Of a DNA stretch of 21,339 nt, positions 18,301 to 21,339 are shown one piece after another. The DNA lies in contig NW_019091583.1 in assembly GCF_001949145.1 (NCBI RefSeq), positions 250,107 to 271,445 of the forward strand, in the 5' to 3' direction. Below the pieces are notes generated by a model. The model worked only from the letters and a program-made list of their open reading frames with translations. It was not told the DNA's origin and did no database searches. Within the stretch, counting starts at the first letter, position 1. Each line of letters opens with the position of its first letter. A program made the position numbers and the translations under genes. The stretch is from Acanthaster planci (Eukaryota > Echinodermata > Asteroidea > Valvatida > Acanthasteridae).

Positions 18301-20590
18301 GGAGTCGTTGACCTCAAAAAGGTGGTGACAAGCAAATGGTGGCTTTAATAAGAGACTTAGGCCCTTACTTGACTGCATTGGTGGATCCGTACTGCGTAAT
18401 TGCCATGACCACGCCTCCATGATCCCCGAAGGCATAAAAGAACGGCCCGCTCAACATCTGGAATCAATTACAGAAAATGCAGCTTACTTCACCCTGCTAC
18501 GAGTGCCACTTATACAAACCATCATTCCAACCCTCCCTAAAATCTTAACCGTCCCAAGCATTATGGTCATTTTTGGGTGGCCATTCATTTGGTGGCAGCA
18601 TTCACGGAGCTTGTGAAAGGAACAAAATAACCTTCATCGGTGAATTGCATCTCAAACGTGGACAGTTTGTCAACATTTCATGGAACTGCCGTCAAAATGA
18701 TTTCAGTCATTCCTTGACAGACACCTGAAGACTCGGCAAGGGGAAGAAATGTGCTACAACAATATCGGAGCAGAGTTGGACGGCGGATTCCCGACGTTCT
18801 CGGCATTGAAACAATGTAAAACATGAGGTGACTGACTACGGTGCCCGGGCACTTGAAAGGCTCAACCATAAACGAGCTGGGGGGCACCCCCTCAACATTT
18901 CTTCCGCTATCACCACAGTACATGTTTTTTTCCCAGGAGTTGAGCCTTTAGGATTTTTTACAGTAATTCTTTGCAGTCACTTTAACACCATTTTTGAAAA
19001 AATCAAACACACTGTTCTCGCGCATTTTCCCAACATGGGTCAGATGAAAATCCAAAATTTTCCAATGCGGTGCTCAATGCACACCTACTGGCATGCATGT
19101 AGCCATGAACTTCGAATGACCGTAACACCACCACCATACGTCTGATTGAGTTCAAACTTCACATTTGTAATTATGCGGAGTGTCTCTACATGCATATTAA
19201 ATTTCCGAAAAATTGGGCGTGGCACAGCCAAGTTCTTGGGGGGGACAGAATTCCCCCCCCCCCCACCGACCCTGACATGGACCAAAATAACCCGGCTCTT
19301 TTAGAGTTACCCCTTAACCCCGACTGGACCCTTTCCATGAAATATGCCAGGAGGGCAGGTGCATCCGCATTACTACCACTGGCTGGCAATCTATGAGGTA
19401 GCAAATCTCAAATCTCCATGCATGCAAAACTCTCAGCCCATACGCGCCGTTTCTATGCCAATGTGGTTTGACATGAGTGCCAAATATAAAGACAAGGAAC
19501 TGTTACTGTCCAGCCTCAGGACACTGAAGACTTCACTTTGTTTCGAGAAAAGAGTGCTGAAGTATCGGACAAAGGCAGTTGTGGTTTTGATTGACCTTCA
19601 ACGCGCCAGGTTATGGTTACAGCTGCTCTCCAACACTGCTGACAGTGTTGGCGGCCGTGCACGCTAACTAGTGATGTTAGCGCACGCCCCTGCCTAATCC
19701 GCATATTTTTATGGGAAGGTCCATTGGCCAAAATCAAACATCACGTTCAGTTGTATTTTGACTGACAGCTTTAACCCTAACTCTCCTCAATCCTCCAAAA
19801 TCCTTCGGGCAGTTTTGGAGGAATGCGGGTGAATGGCAAAAGTGCTTGGCTGATTGCGAAGGATGCAATCAGTGAAGGCCGTGGGTTAGACCTTGTGTTG
19901 TTCTTGCTCATTCGTACACAAATTCAGCCCGATATTTCTTTTGAACCTACAGTACTGCTCAAGAATGCCATTCGCACTGCCTCAACATAATGACAGGAAT
20001 TGCTGGAGGATTTTGAAGGATTGGGGCAATAGCCACACCTCCAAGTAACATTTTCTAGAAATTTTGGAGGATTCTGAAGGATGGAGGAGGGTCCCTAGCA
20101 AAAAGGGCCTCATCAGGAGTTGGGGTTAAAGTCTTGGCACCTTTGCTTGATGTGGGACCTGGTACCCTGCCAGAAGTACAAAAGAGTACACCATCGGCTC
20201 ACTACACAGTGCTGAATTTTGGCAGATTCACAAAGGTTACTCAATAACACGGCTAGAGGTTAGGGTTTATGATAACAACTATTAATGTTGATGGATTATG
20301 TGCCATTTTGGACTAGTGCTCTGCTTCGGTGCCAAGTGCATTTCCCTGGTTAGCGTCACCTCAAAACAGATTGGTCTCTGCCCCAGCAGGCCTGCACGTA
20401 CCTCGTACCACGTCGCCCCAGCGGACCCCGACCGGTACACGTTGAAGTCGGCGTCGGCACCCAGGCTGCTGCCCAACTTGCCCATGGCTATGATCATGCC
20501 GGGCGCCGACTGCTTGGAGAGGATGGGGTTGAAGCGGGTGCCGGGGTAGAGCTGGCTGACCCTCTGGGTCACGTGCAGGGAGCACTTAGG
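201..20590 (-). CDS. SORL1: SORL1/SorLA orthologue, partial 22-exon gene model
   Basis: Joined minus-strand exons, 5' to 3': 20402-20590, 18369-18457, 17560-17741, 17014-17203, 16526-16651, 15969-16051, 14954-15129, 13932-14155, 12468-12720, 10850-10988, 10203-10397, 9700-9813, 8705-8821, 7768-7896, 7038-7172, 6209-6328, 5436-5585, 4833-4961, 3909-4061, 2616-2756, 2138-2278, 201-315. Every junction has GT-AG and the phases match throughout, giving 3290 coding bases with no internal stop. Domain order is VPS10 end, 10CC module, YWTD propeller, EGF, ten class A repeats, FN3; this combination is known only in SorLA. Human SORL1 recalled from memory aligns collinearly. The family is a type I sorting receptor that moves cargo between Golgi, endosomes and cell surface. 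The start, signal peptide, most VPS10 blades, later FN3 domains, membrane segment and tail are off the window. No promoter or polyadenylation site is expected or seen. Confidence 0.95.
316..2137 (-). other. SORL1 intron, class A repeat 10 to FN3 (1.8 kb)
   Basis: No coding segment was found on either strand. It contains a dispersed repeat at about 359-540, homologous in inverted form to 11590-11754, and an 11-base G run at 808-818 followed by further GGG runs. A possible eleventh class A repeat was sought here and not seen. Confidence 0.7.
359..540 (-). repeat. Dispersed repeat, inverted copy of 11590-11754
   Basis: Three exact words occur in the same order and spacing as the reverse complement of 11598-11754: GAACAAAAGAGG (359-370), TCTTTGCGTACA (486-497) and TGCAAGAACC (509-518). 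The sequence between is recognisably similar. The other copy sits inside a larger inverted-repeat element, so this is either a fragment of one or an independent small element. Confidence 0.8.
2138..2278 (-). CDS. SORL1: SORL1 window exon 21: LDLR class A repeat 10 (last)
   Basis: A 141-base cassette exon bounded by phase 1 introns. A TP-repeat linker ([11 protein letters not shown]) leads into [20 protein letters not shown], then [21 protein letters not shown] matches human repeat 11 (SREFQC). As in the previous repeat, Asn replaces the Asp after Cys4 and there is no Trp. TDE replaces SDE. The acceptor is TTTGCAG and the donor GTAAGG. It is the last class A repeat before the FN3 region. Confidence 0.94.
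2616..2756 (-). CDS. SORL1: SORL1 window exon 20: LDLR class A repeat 9
   Basis: A 141-base cassette exon bounded by phase 1 introns. The linker [12 protein letters not shown] precedes [20 protein letters not shown] and [15 protein letters not shown]. Six cysteines are present, but the Cys1-Cys2 loop is only four residues. The Trp before Cys4 is Glu, and the Asp after Cys4 is Asn. The last two human repeats also lack the Trp. NDS is a possible sequon. The acceptor is TTCTGCAG and the donor GTATGTATC. Confidence 0.92.
2757..3908 (-). other. SORL1 intron, class A repeat 8 to 9 (1.15 kb)
   Basis: No coding segment seen. It holds the 40-bp minisatellite at 2851-3075 and a lone partial unit near 3866-3885, next to exon 19. 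Confidence 0.7.
2851..3075. repeat. 40-bp minisatellite, about 5.6 units
   Basis: The word CTACAATGTT or a close variant starts at 2851, 2891, 2931, 2971, 3011 and 3051, an exact 40-base spacing with no insertions or deletions. Each unit continues with TTGGTATGTTCAGTATTCA or near variants. A stray part-unit (ACTTCTACAATGCTA) lies at about 3866-3880. Confidence 0.92.
3909..4061 (-). CDS. SORL1: SORL1 window exon 19: LDLR class A repeat 8, lengthened
   Basis: A 153-base cassette exon bounded by phase 1 introns. A linker [11 protein letters not shown] leads into [20 protein letters not shown], then [18 protein letters not shown] and PT. The six cysteines and calcium ligands are intact. The Cys2-Cys3 loop has seven residues (GPGADVP) where the other repeats have four or five. 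CDGWDDC is nearest to human repeat 9 (CDGYRDC). The acceptor is TCCTTCAG and the donor GTAACG. Confidence 0.93.
4221..4630 (-). mobile_element. Transposon-like element copy A: 12-bp array plus conserved end
   Basis: About 20 degenerate 12-base units of the type CACAAGACCAGT run from 4221 to about 4500. They are followed by sequence shared, in this orientation, with the right end of the 11.0-12.0 kb element: a GAATGC word, TTCAGCTGAATAGCT, and an end marked GCTACAACACAG. Only one flank is recognisable, so this copy is partial. Confidence 0.7.
4650..4731. repeat. Inverted repeat with 13-bp perfect arms
   Basis: TGATCGGTGATCC at 4650-4662 is matched by its exact reverse complement at 4719-4731. 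The space between is itself partly self-complementary (CCACCAGGTGG, CTGGTGCCACTGCACCAG). It could form a hairpin in DNA or in the SORL1 pre-mRNA. Confidence 0.75.
4833..4961 (-). CDS. SORL1: SORL1 window exon 18: LDLR class A repeat 7
   Basis: A 129-base cassette exon bounded by phase 1 introns. It reads [20 protein letters not shown], then [20 protein letters not shown] and [11 protein letters not shown] matches human repeat 8 (CSRYFQFRC), suggesting that one earlier repeat is absent. All ligand positions are present. The acceptor is TTGTGCAG and the donor GTGAGTGG. A 231-codon open frame on the opposite strand covers this exon but is a shadow. Confidence 0.94.
4962..5435 (-). other. SORL1 intron, class A repeat 6 to 7
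   Basis: No coding segment seen. A near-perfect 20-base palindrome (9-base arms AGGCCCAGG and CCTGGGCCT around GT) lies at 5031-5050. G-rich runs lie at about 5359-5366 and 5415-5424. Confidence 0.65.
5436..5585 (-). CDS. SORL1: SORL1 window exon 17: LDLR class A repeat 6 with Thr-rich linker
   Basis: A 150-base cassette exon bounded by phase 1 introns. A Thr-rich linker ([15 protein letters not shown]) is followed by [20 protein letters not shown] and [15 protein letters not shown]. The linker may be O-glycosylated (inference). The acceptor is ambiguous: CCTGAAG gives a right end at 5585, and CCCCAG twelve bases further in gives 5573. Both keep the frame and differ by four residues. A T12 run lies just upstream of either. 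The donor is GTAAGAC. Confidence 0.92.
5586..6208 (-). other. SORL1 intron, class A repeat 5 to 6
   Basis: Most of the intron is a degenerate 12-bp array, given as the next entry. The rest shows nothing coding. Confidence 0.65.
5640..5990 (-). repeat. Degenerate 12-bp array (GACCAGTCACAA type)
   Basis: Imperfect units of CACAAGACCAGT run through this stretch in the same orientation as the array at 4221-4500. The conserved end sequences of that family were not recognised here, so it may be a decayed copy that kept only its repeat core. Confidence 0.7.
6209..6328 (-). CDS. SORL1: SORL1 window exon 16: LDLR class A repeat 5
   Basis: A 120-base cassette exon bounded by phase 1 introns. It reads [20 protein letters not shown], then [20 protein letters not shown]. 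All six cysteines and acidic ligands are present. CSDGSDE is like human repeat 5, but the length between Cys1 and Cys2 differs, so the one-to-one assignment is uncertain. The acceptor is TGATCAG and the donor GTAAGTG. Confidence 0.93.
6329..7037 (-). other. SORL1 intron, class A repeat 4 to 5
   Basis: It holds the 50-bp minisatellite at 6588-6793. Elsewhere there is nothing coding on either strand. Confidence 0.65.
6588..6793. repeat. 50/56-bp minisatellite, about four units
   Basis: Units beginning GGATTCTGACAGGT start at 50-base spacing near 6588 and 6638, then 6688 and 6744. The last spacing is 56, because units three and four carry an extra GTGCAG, doubling the CAGGT word. CTCCTGTCTTGTCCAGTC is almost invariant between units. 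Confidence 0.9.
7038..7172 (-). CDS. SORL1: SORL1 window exon 15: LDLR class A repeat 4
   Basis: A 135-base cassette exon bounded by phase 1 introns. A short linker VPTTPFSGT precedes [20 protein letters not shown] and [16 protein letters not shown]. One extra residue lies before Cys6 (DEPPDC, not DExxC). Human repeat 4 has a similar longer ending (DEDPVNC), which helps fix the register. The acceptor is ACCTTCAG and the donor GTGAGTTC. Confidence 0.95.
7173..7767 (-). other. SORL1 intron, class A repeat 3 to 4
   Basis: It holds the short transposon-like copy at about 7471-7677. A GGTTCAATCC word at about 7731-7740 resembles a tRNA B box, but no convincing A box was found. No coding segment. 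Confidence 0.65.
7471..7677 (+). mobile_element. Transposon-like element copy C, short, both ends visible
   Basis: Bases 7571-7600 are a perfect 30-base reverse-complement match to 11836-11865, the right end of the 11.0-12.0 kb element. Upstream similarity extends to about 7471 (CAATGTTGCATTCGAGCCC). The right end (GGACTCGATAAACACTGCC) is an imperfect inverted version of the left end. Only a few 12-base units (GACTGGACTTGTG) lie between. It looks like an internally deleted derivative. Confidence 0.75.
7768..7896 (-). CDS. SORL1: SORL1 window exon 14: LDLR class A repeat 3
   Basis: A 129-base cassette exon bounded by phase 1 introns. It reads [20 protein letters not shown], then [15 protein letters not shown] and a Thr-rich tail TTTA. 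All six cysteines and calcium ligands are present. It is notably acidic around Cys5. CRDGSDE resembles human repeat 3 (CRDWSDE). The acceptor is CTGCAG and the donor GTAAGGG. Confidence 0.94.
7897..8704 (-). other. SORL1 intron, class A repeat 2 to 3
   Basis: It holds a 31-bp triplicate at about 8288-8380. No coding segment seen; the open frames here have no family likeness. Confidence 0.65.
8288..8380. repeat. 31-bp tandem repeat, three units
   Basis: GCAGAGATGGCTTGAAGGAA and close variants start at 8288, 8319 and 8350, an exact 31-base spacing, each followed by a GGCTA or GACTA word. Confidence 0.9.
8705..8821 (-). CDS. SORL1: SORL1 window exon 13: LDLR class A repeat 2
   Basis: A 117-base cassette exon bounded by phase 1 introns. 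It reads [20 protein letters not shown], then [15 protein letters not shown]. The six cysteines, the Trp before Cys4 and the full acidic calcium-binding set are all canonical. The acceptor is TTCTGTAG and the donor GTAAGTCC. A 50-bp tandem duplication starts 20 bases upstream of the exon in the transcribed direction. Confidence 0.95.
8841..8995. repeat. 50-bp and 20-bp tandem duplications
   Basis: AACACAAATTGTTACATTTC at 8841 recurs with few changes at 8891 and as a fragment at 8941, an exact 50-base period. The shared core includes CATGAGTTTCGCCCGGCAAA. Immediately after it, AAGTTTTTCATCAGGAACC occurs at 8956 and 8976, a 20-base period. Confidence 0.92.
9251..9435. repeat. Diverged direct repeat, two units about 119 bases apart
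   Basis: CTCTTAATCTTTAAAAACCC at 9251 and CTCTTAATCTTTTCAAACCC near 9370 begin similar stretches. Both continue with CAA[A/G]TTCCTT[C/T]CCTG and reach GGGGAAAACCTTC and GAGGAAAACCTTC. Confidence 0.75.
9700..9813 (-). CDS. SORL1: SORL1 window exon 12: LDLR class A repeat 1
   Basis: A 114-base cassette exon bounded by phase 1 introns. It reads [20 protein letters not shown], then [15 protein letters not shown]. All six cysteines and the calcium-site acidic residues (CDxxxDC and DxTDE) are present. The usual SDE is TDE here. It matches human repeat 1 (CGDMSDERNC). The acceptor is TTGCAG and the donor GTAAGTC. Confidence 0.95.
9814..10202 (-). other. SORL1 intron, EGF to class A repeat 1
   Basis: 389 bases. 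No coding segment, repeat or RNA gene was recognised. Confidence 0.6.
10203..10397 (-). CDS. SORL1: SORL1 window exon 11: EGF-type module
   Basis: A 195-base exon bounded by phase 1 introns. It reads [20 protein letters not shown], then [20 protein letters not shown] and [20 protein letters not shown], ending [18 protein letters not shown] is the classic EGF opening seen after LDL-receptor-type propellers. Human SorLA has a more diverged version (ACVPRPCSLLC), so this copy looks closer to the ancestral form. C-R-C-E-N-G and the final DGTC complete the module. It links the propeller to the class A cluster. The acceptor is CCCTACAG and the donor GTATGCA. Confidence 0.94.
10398..10849 (-). other. 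SORL1 intron, last YWTD exon to EGF
   Basis: The part next to exon 10 (10744-10840) holds two decayed copies of the exon's own tail. The rest shows nothing coding. Confidence 0.7.
10744..10840 (-). repeat. Two relic copies of the exon 10 tail inside the intron
   Basis: The exon 10 stretch 10850-10905 is repeated at about 10786-10840 and again at about 10744-10785. In the 39 bases from GCATT to CCAGTGAGG, the furthest copy matches the exon at 29 positions. Read on the minus strand it keeps the exon's frame ([15 protein letters not shown] against [15 protein letters not shown]). The nearer copy (ILTGIMDL) has a one-base loss. Each ends at a GT-containing word like a donor. Confidence 0.85.
10850..10988 (-). 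CDS. SORL1: SORL1 window exon 10: YWTD propeller, last blade (YWDD)
   Basis: A 139-base exon, phase 0 in and phase 1 out. It reads [20 protein letters not shown], then [20 protein letters not shown] and [24 protein letters not shown] matches human EIYWDDWSQLSIFRASKY, and [10 protein letters not shown] matches LTGLMDMKIF. NLT and NAS are possible glycosylation sequons. The acceptor is CTTTTAG and the donor GTATATTC. The last 60 or so bases are repeated twice, in decayed form, in the next intron (10744-10840); see findings. Confidence 0.94.
11036..11972 (+). mobile_element. Inverted-repeat element with subterminal 12-bp minisatellites
   Basis: The left flank (about 11036-11185) is an imperfect inverted copy of the right flank (about 11836-11972). 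Both carry AGCTATTCAA(A/C)TGA, CCTTTGTCA and an (A/C)CCCTGTT word. Inside the left flank lies an array of CTTGTGCCTGGT-type 12-base units (11186-11410). A short array in opposite orientation lies inside the right flank (about 11790-11835). The middle contains the dispersed repeat also found at 359-540. No transposase was recognised, so it would be non-autonomous. Target-site duplications could not be fixed. Confidence 0.75.
12100..12394. repeat. Cluster of inverted GTGGGGTA cores with a 15-bp perfect hairpin
   Basis: GCCTTGTGGGGTACC at 12353-12367 and its exact reverse complement at 12380-12394 enclose a 12-base loop. A second, one-mismatch hairpin lies at 12314-12322 and 12330-12338. A further direct core (CTTGTGGGGTA) is at 12100-12110. 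Five copies of the core in 300 bases, three one way and two the other, look like nested ends of a small inverted-repeat element. Confidence 0.8.
12468..12720 (-). CDS. SORL1: SORL1 window exon 9: YWTD propeller, two YWTD blades
   Basis: A 253-base exon, phase 2 in and phase 0 out. [20 protein letters not shown] and [19 protein letters not shown] are two textbook class B repeats. They are separated by [12 protein letters not shown], the WPNG linker found in LDL-receptor-type propellers. The exon closes with [11 protein letters not shown] (human LPHPYAIAVFK). The acceptor is CCCTCAG and the donor GTACAC. Confidence 0.96.
13428..13692. mobile_element. MITE-like element, about 265 bp
   Basis: The arm at 13428-13455 and its inverted partner at 13666-13692 share a perfect 19-base core (TCTATAAATTTGGGGTCCA, 13437-13455) and further matches outside it (TGGGTC). 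The interior is AT-rich with no gene. This is the shape of a small non-autonomous DNA transposon. No target-site duplication could be identified. Confidence 0.8.
13797..13896 (-). mobile_element. tRNA-derived SINE-like sequence
   Basis: On the minus strand an A-box-like word (TGGCCCGTTGGGTAGG, 13881-13896) is followed 27 bases later by a B-box-like word (GGGCTCGAGTCC, 13842-13853). That order and spacing fit an RNA polymerase III promoter. Further on, a second pair, TCTGAGTGGTTAGG and GGTTCGAATCC (13797-13820), is almost fused. A normal tRNA cloverleaf is not apparent. Confidence 0.6.
13932..14155 (-). CDS. SORL1: SORL1 window exon 8: YWTD propeller, YWVD blade
   Basis: A 224-base exon, phase 0 in and phase 2 out. 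It reads [20 protein letters not shown], then [20 protein letters not shown] and [20 protein letters not shown], ending [30 protein letters not shown] is the second class B motif (human LLYWVDAGFKKIEVA). NYT and NET are possible glycosylation sequons. The acceptor is GTGTACAG and the donor GTGCGTG. A tRNA-derived SINE-like sequence begins within about 15 bases of the donor. Confidence 0.95.
14156..14953 (-). other. SORL1 intron between YWTD exons 7 and 8
   Basis: It holds a 411-bp inverted-repeat element (14429-14839) and a 10-base inverted pair GAGGCTTGAT/ATCAAGCCTC (14297-14306, 14360-14369). No coding segment. Confidence 0.65.
14429..14839. mobile_element. MITE-like element, 411 bp with 24-bp inverted ends
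   Basis: Bases 14429-14452 (starting TGTGACCTGTCA) and 14816-14839 (ending TGACAGGTCACA) are inverted copies matching at 22 of 24 positions. The interior is AT-rich and non-coding. The ends resemble a terminal inverted repeat; flanking duplications are not clear. Confidence 0.8.
14954..15129 (-). CDS. SORL1: SORL1 window exon 7: YWTD propeller, blades 1-2
   Basis: A 176-base exon, phase 1 in and phase 0 out. It reads [20 protein letters not shown], then [20 protein letters not shown] and [32 protein letters not shown] is the first propeller strand (human FILYAVRKSIYRY). [15 protein letters not shown] carries the first YWTD-type motif, as YWAD. The fold is the six-bladed class B propeller shared with the LDL receptor. 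The acceptor is CCCTGCAG and the donor GTAAGTG. Confidence 0.95.
15130..15968 (-). other. SORL1 intron, 10CC end to YWTD exon 7
   Basis: It holds a 16-bp perfect inverted repeat (15488-15575) and homopurine and homopyrimidine tracts (about 15640-15770). No coding segment seen. Confidence 0.65.
15488..15575. repeat. Inverted repeat with 16-bp perfect arms
   Basis: GTTTGTTTCACACGGA at 15488-15503 is exactly reverse-complemented at 15560-15575, with a 56-base space. This could be a hairpin or the remains of a small inverted-repeat element. Confidence 0.8.
15969..16051 (-). CDS. SORL1: SORL1 window exon 6: 10CC module, end
   Basis: An 83-base exon, phase 2 in and phase 1 out. It reads [20 protein letters not shown], then QVSCPVK. 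It contributes cysteines nine (DTC) and ten (VSC), so the reconstructed module has exactly ten, which gives it its name. The human counterpart is [20 protein letters not shown]. The acceptor is CTGCAG and the donor GTCAGC. It is too short for an unaided open-frame search and was placed by frame continuity. Confidence 0.9.
16052..16525 (-). other. SORL1 intron within the 10CC module (exons 5-6)
   Basis: 474 bases. No coding segment seen. A stretch near 16195-16260 loosely resembles 8165-8270 (CTCTGTGTATGCACAA against ATCTGTGTGTGCACAA), possibly an old shared repeat. Confidence 0.5.
16526..16651 (-). CDS. SORL1: SORL1 window exon 5: 10CC module, middle
   Basis: A 126-base exon, phase 2 in and phase 2 out. 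It reads [20 protein letters not shown], then [20 protein letters not shown] and TKG. It completes the sixth cysteine and adds the seventh (NNC) and eighth (KPC). [16 protein letters not shown] matches human PCPVGSTYRRTRGYRK across the next splice junction. The acceptor is CTCCGCAG and the donor GTACGAAA. Confidence 0.92.
16652..17013 (-). other. SORL1 intron within the 10CC module (exons 4-5)
   Basis: 362 bases splitting the codon of the sixth 10CC cysteine. Nothing else recognised. Confidence 0.6.
17014..17203 (-). CDS. SORL1: SORL1 window exon 4: 10CC module, first half
   Basis: A 190-base exon, phase 1 in and phase 2 out. It begins [20 protein letters not shown] and includes [40 protein letters not shown], then E and the first two bases of a Cys codon. 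Human SorLA has CTENDYKLWSPSDE and CTREDYEC. It supplies five full cysteines of the 10CC module and two bases of the sixth, whose codon is split by the next intron. NCT is a possible N-glycosylation sequon. The acceptor is TTTCCAG and the donor GTGAGTAG. In solved sortilin-family structures this module packs against the propeller. Confidence 0.95.
17204..17559 (-). other. SORL1 intron, VPS10 end to 10CC module
   Basis: 356 bases, including the tRNA-like segment at 17413-17475. No coding segment. Confidence 0.65.
17413..17475 (-). mobile_element. tRNA-like sequence, SINE head or tRNA pseudogene
   Basis: On the minus strand TGGTCGAGCGGTTAAGA (A box and D arm, 17452-17468) is followed by GGGTTCTAGTCCC (B box and T arm, about 17412-17424) at tRNA-like spacing. 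The expected anticodon stem has mismatches and no clean acceptor stem was found. A tRNA-derived SINE or pseudogene is more likely than a working tRNA. Confidence 0.6.
17560..17741 (-). CDS. SORL1: SORL1 window exon 3: last VPS10 blade
   Basis: This 182-base exon enters at phase 2 and leaves at phase 1. It starts with [10 protein letters not shown], an Asp-box-like turn (human YSTNEGETW). It continues through [20 protein letters not shown] (human VYGLLTEPGEKSTVFTIFG) and [16 protein letters not shown]. This is the end of the VPS10 propeller just before the 10CC module. The acceptor is TTTGTTAG and the donor GTAAAAA; the A-rich donor is weaker than its neighbours but fits the frame exactly. Confidence 0.94.
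17742..18368 (-). other. SORL1 intron between VPS10 exons 2 and 3
   Basis: It holds a 52-bp tandem duplication (18169-18272). Nothing coding. Confidence 0.65.
18169..18272. repeat. 52-bp tandem duplication
   Basis: TTAGTGATTAGG at 18169 recurs at 18221. Both units go on to CTTAA(C/T)CT, a TAGCCAGG or TAGGCCC word, and TGCAGAGGTCTGA. Confidence 0.88.
18369..18457 (-). CDS. SORL1: SORL1 window exon 2: VPS10 propeller, GDHGG segment
   Basis: A short 89-base exon, starting at phase 0 and ending at phase 2. It reads [20 protein letters not shown] followed by TQYGSTNAV and the first two bases of a Lys codon. Human SorLA has LPGPHYYTWGDHGGIITAI at the same place, so GDHGG identifies the exon. The acceptor is TTCCAG and the donor GTAAGG. 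It lies 1.9 kb downstream of the previous exon. It is too short to stand out as an open frame and was found by looking for the missing residues between WYE and KYSVSEG. Confidence 0.9.
19630..19651. repeat. Short perfect hairpin
   Basis: CCAACACTG and CAGTGTTGG enclose the four-base loop CTGA. A second small inverted pair (CGCTAAC and GTTAGCG) follows within 30 bases. Confidence 0.75.
19769..20131. mobile_element. MITE-like element, 363 bp with 15-bp inverted ends
   Basis: CTTTAACCCTAACTC at 19769-19783 and GAGTTGGGGTTAAAG at 20117-20131 are inverted copies matching at 14 of 15 positions. Just inside, words of the type GGAGGATTNTGAAGGAT recur: inverted near 19786, direct near 20007 and 20063. 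No protein is encoded. A target-site duplication is not evident. Confidence 0.75.
20402..20590 (-). CDS. SORL1: SORL1 window exon 1: VPS10 propeller blade
   Basis: The exon is 189 bases, phase 0 at both ends, 63 residues from [11 protein letters not shown] to [27 protein letters not shown] matches the human SorLA segment PILSKESAPGLIIATGSVG. The stretch SGSAGATW is an Asp-box-like turn (SxDxGxTW with the Asp replaced by Ser), typical of VPS10 and sialidase-type blades. The acceptor reads TTTGTAG and the donor GTACGTG. It is the most upstream exon visible; earlier VPS10 exons must lie beyond 21339, because nothing coding was found between 20591 and 21339. Confidence 0.92.
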
Positions 20591-21339
20591 CTACAAACGA
20601 GAGGAAGTCCAGAATTTTAAGAGTCAGGGGTGAGAATGGAGGAAAACAAAAAAATCCACAAAATAATCACTAGAGGTGTTGAAGGTTTTAGAGTGGTGTA
20701 GGATGCTTGCCCAAGTGCGATGCTTGCCCAAGTGCAGTGCTTGCCCTAGTGCGATGCTTGCCCAAGTGCACCCCTTGAAATTCCCACTGTTTGGGTTCTC
20801 CACGTCAATTGCTTTACGTAAAAACACTGTGACGGTAAACCAGCATTTTCCAGACTTTGAAAGAGTTCGTTGAAAAAAATCCTAAAATCTGGAAAATCCT
20901 GATGAAAAAATCCTGAAATAAGGAAAAGTCCTGACAAATTTCCACCAGCAGTACTGTAGTCTAGACCATGACAGCAGATGTGCTAAGCATTTCAAGCCAG
21001 ATGGCATGCAAATTAAACTAGTATTCTAGAAGGGAACCTAACAATATGGTACATCAGTTCAGCACATCAAGGCGGATGGTGTGGAAATTACACCGTTAGT
21101 GTAATCGAGACCATCAAAAAGACATTTCACGTGACCAATCTAGTTTTGAGGGTTCTAAATATGTGACCTGCTCTGGTATTAACCACTTCATGCCGGGGCA
21201 TTTTTCAATGTTGATGATGCTGGGCCGGCATGACTATCATTTTTTACGTTTTCCAAATCCTTAAAAAATTCATCATTTCATTTAACAGTCATTTATAGCT
21301 GCACCAAGTAATCTTTAGGCACTACTCGAAGTTGACAGG
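20591..21339 (-). other. SORL1 upstream intron (right edge)
   Basis: No VPS10 exon was recognised before the window ends. It holds a 17-bp minisatellite (20702-20769), AAATCCTGA-type short repeats (about 20876-20935) and a 9-bp inverted pair TCATGCCGG/CCGGCATGA (21188-21196, 21225-21233). Confidence 0.6.
20702..20769. repeat. 17-bp minisatellite, four exact-length units
   Basis: GATGCTTGCCCAAGTGC starts at 20702, 20719 and 20753, with a close variant at 20736. The period is exactly 17 bases. The open frames across it are translations of the repeat. Confidence 0.93.

Larger units (their letters stand above)
18458..20401 (-). other. SORL1 intron between VPS10 exons 1 and 2 (1.9 kb)
   Basis: No coding segment is missing here, because exons 1 and 2 join directly relative to human SorLA. 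It holds facing G7 and C12 runs (19238-19244, 19253-19264), a 9-bp perfect hairpin (19630-19651) and the inverted-repeat element at 19769-20131. Confidence 0.7.

Noticed and set aside
19344-19667. 107-codon plus-strand open frame inside the VPS10 intron
   Set aside because: No recognisable motif, ordinary length for chance in 1.9 kb of intron, and no splice or promoter evidence.

Overview
The window holds part of one animal multi-exon gene on the minus strand: the orthologue of SORL1 (SorLA, the sortilin-related mosaic receptor). Twenty-two exons can be read, all with GT-AG introns and a continuous reading frame from 20590 down to 201. Together they give 3290 coding bases, about 1096 residues. 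Both ends of the gene lie outside the window. The signal peptide and most of the VPS10 propeller are beyond 21339. The remaining fibronectin type III (FN3) domains, transmembrane segment and cytoplasmic tail are before position 1.

Layout in transcription order (right to left): last VPS10 propeller blades (20590-17560); 10CC cysteine module (17203-15969, exactly ten cysteines); YWTD/LDLR class B six-blade propeller (15129-10850); EGF-type module (10397-10203); ten LDLR class A repeats, one per exon, all bounded by phase 1 introns (9813-2138); and the first part of the first FN3 domain (315-201). This is the diagnostic SorLA order. In the known family the protein is a type I membrane sorting receptor of the Golgi, endosomes and cell surface. 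The VPS10 and class A regions bind ligands, and the YWTD propeller contributes to ligand handling and release.

Organism: certainly a metazoan. Small phase-1 cassette exons, introns of about 0.3-2 kb, an otherwise vertebrate-like SorLA order and many short tandem repeats and small inverted-repeat elements suggest an invertebrate deuterostome, most likely an amphioxus (Branchiostoma). That last step is inference.

The non-coding parts are rich in structure: a transposon-like family with long inverted ends and an internal 12-bp minisatellite (near 4.2-4.6, 7.5-7.7 and 11.0-12.0 kb); at least three separate MITE-like inverted-repeat elements (13.4-13.7, 14.4-14.8, 19.8-20.1 kb); two tRNA-derived SINE-like sequences; several minisatellites; and two decayed copies of the tail of the last YWTD exon in the following intron. 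No second protein-coding gene, functional RNA gene or novel defence or biosynthetic system was found. The most notable gene-level observations are ten rather than eleven class A repeats and the exon-tail duplication.
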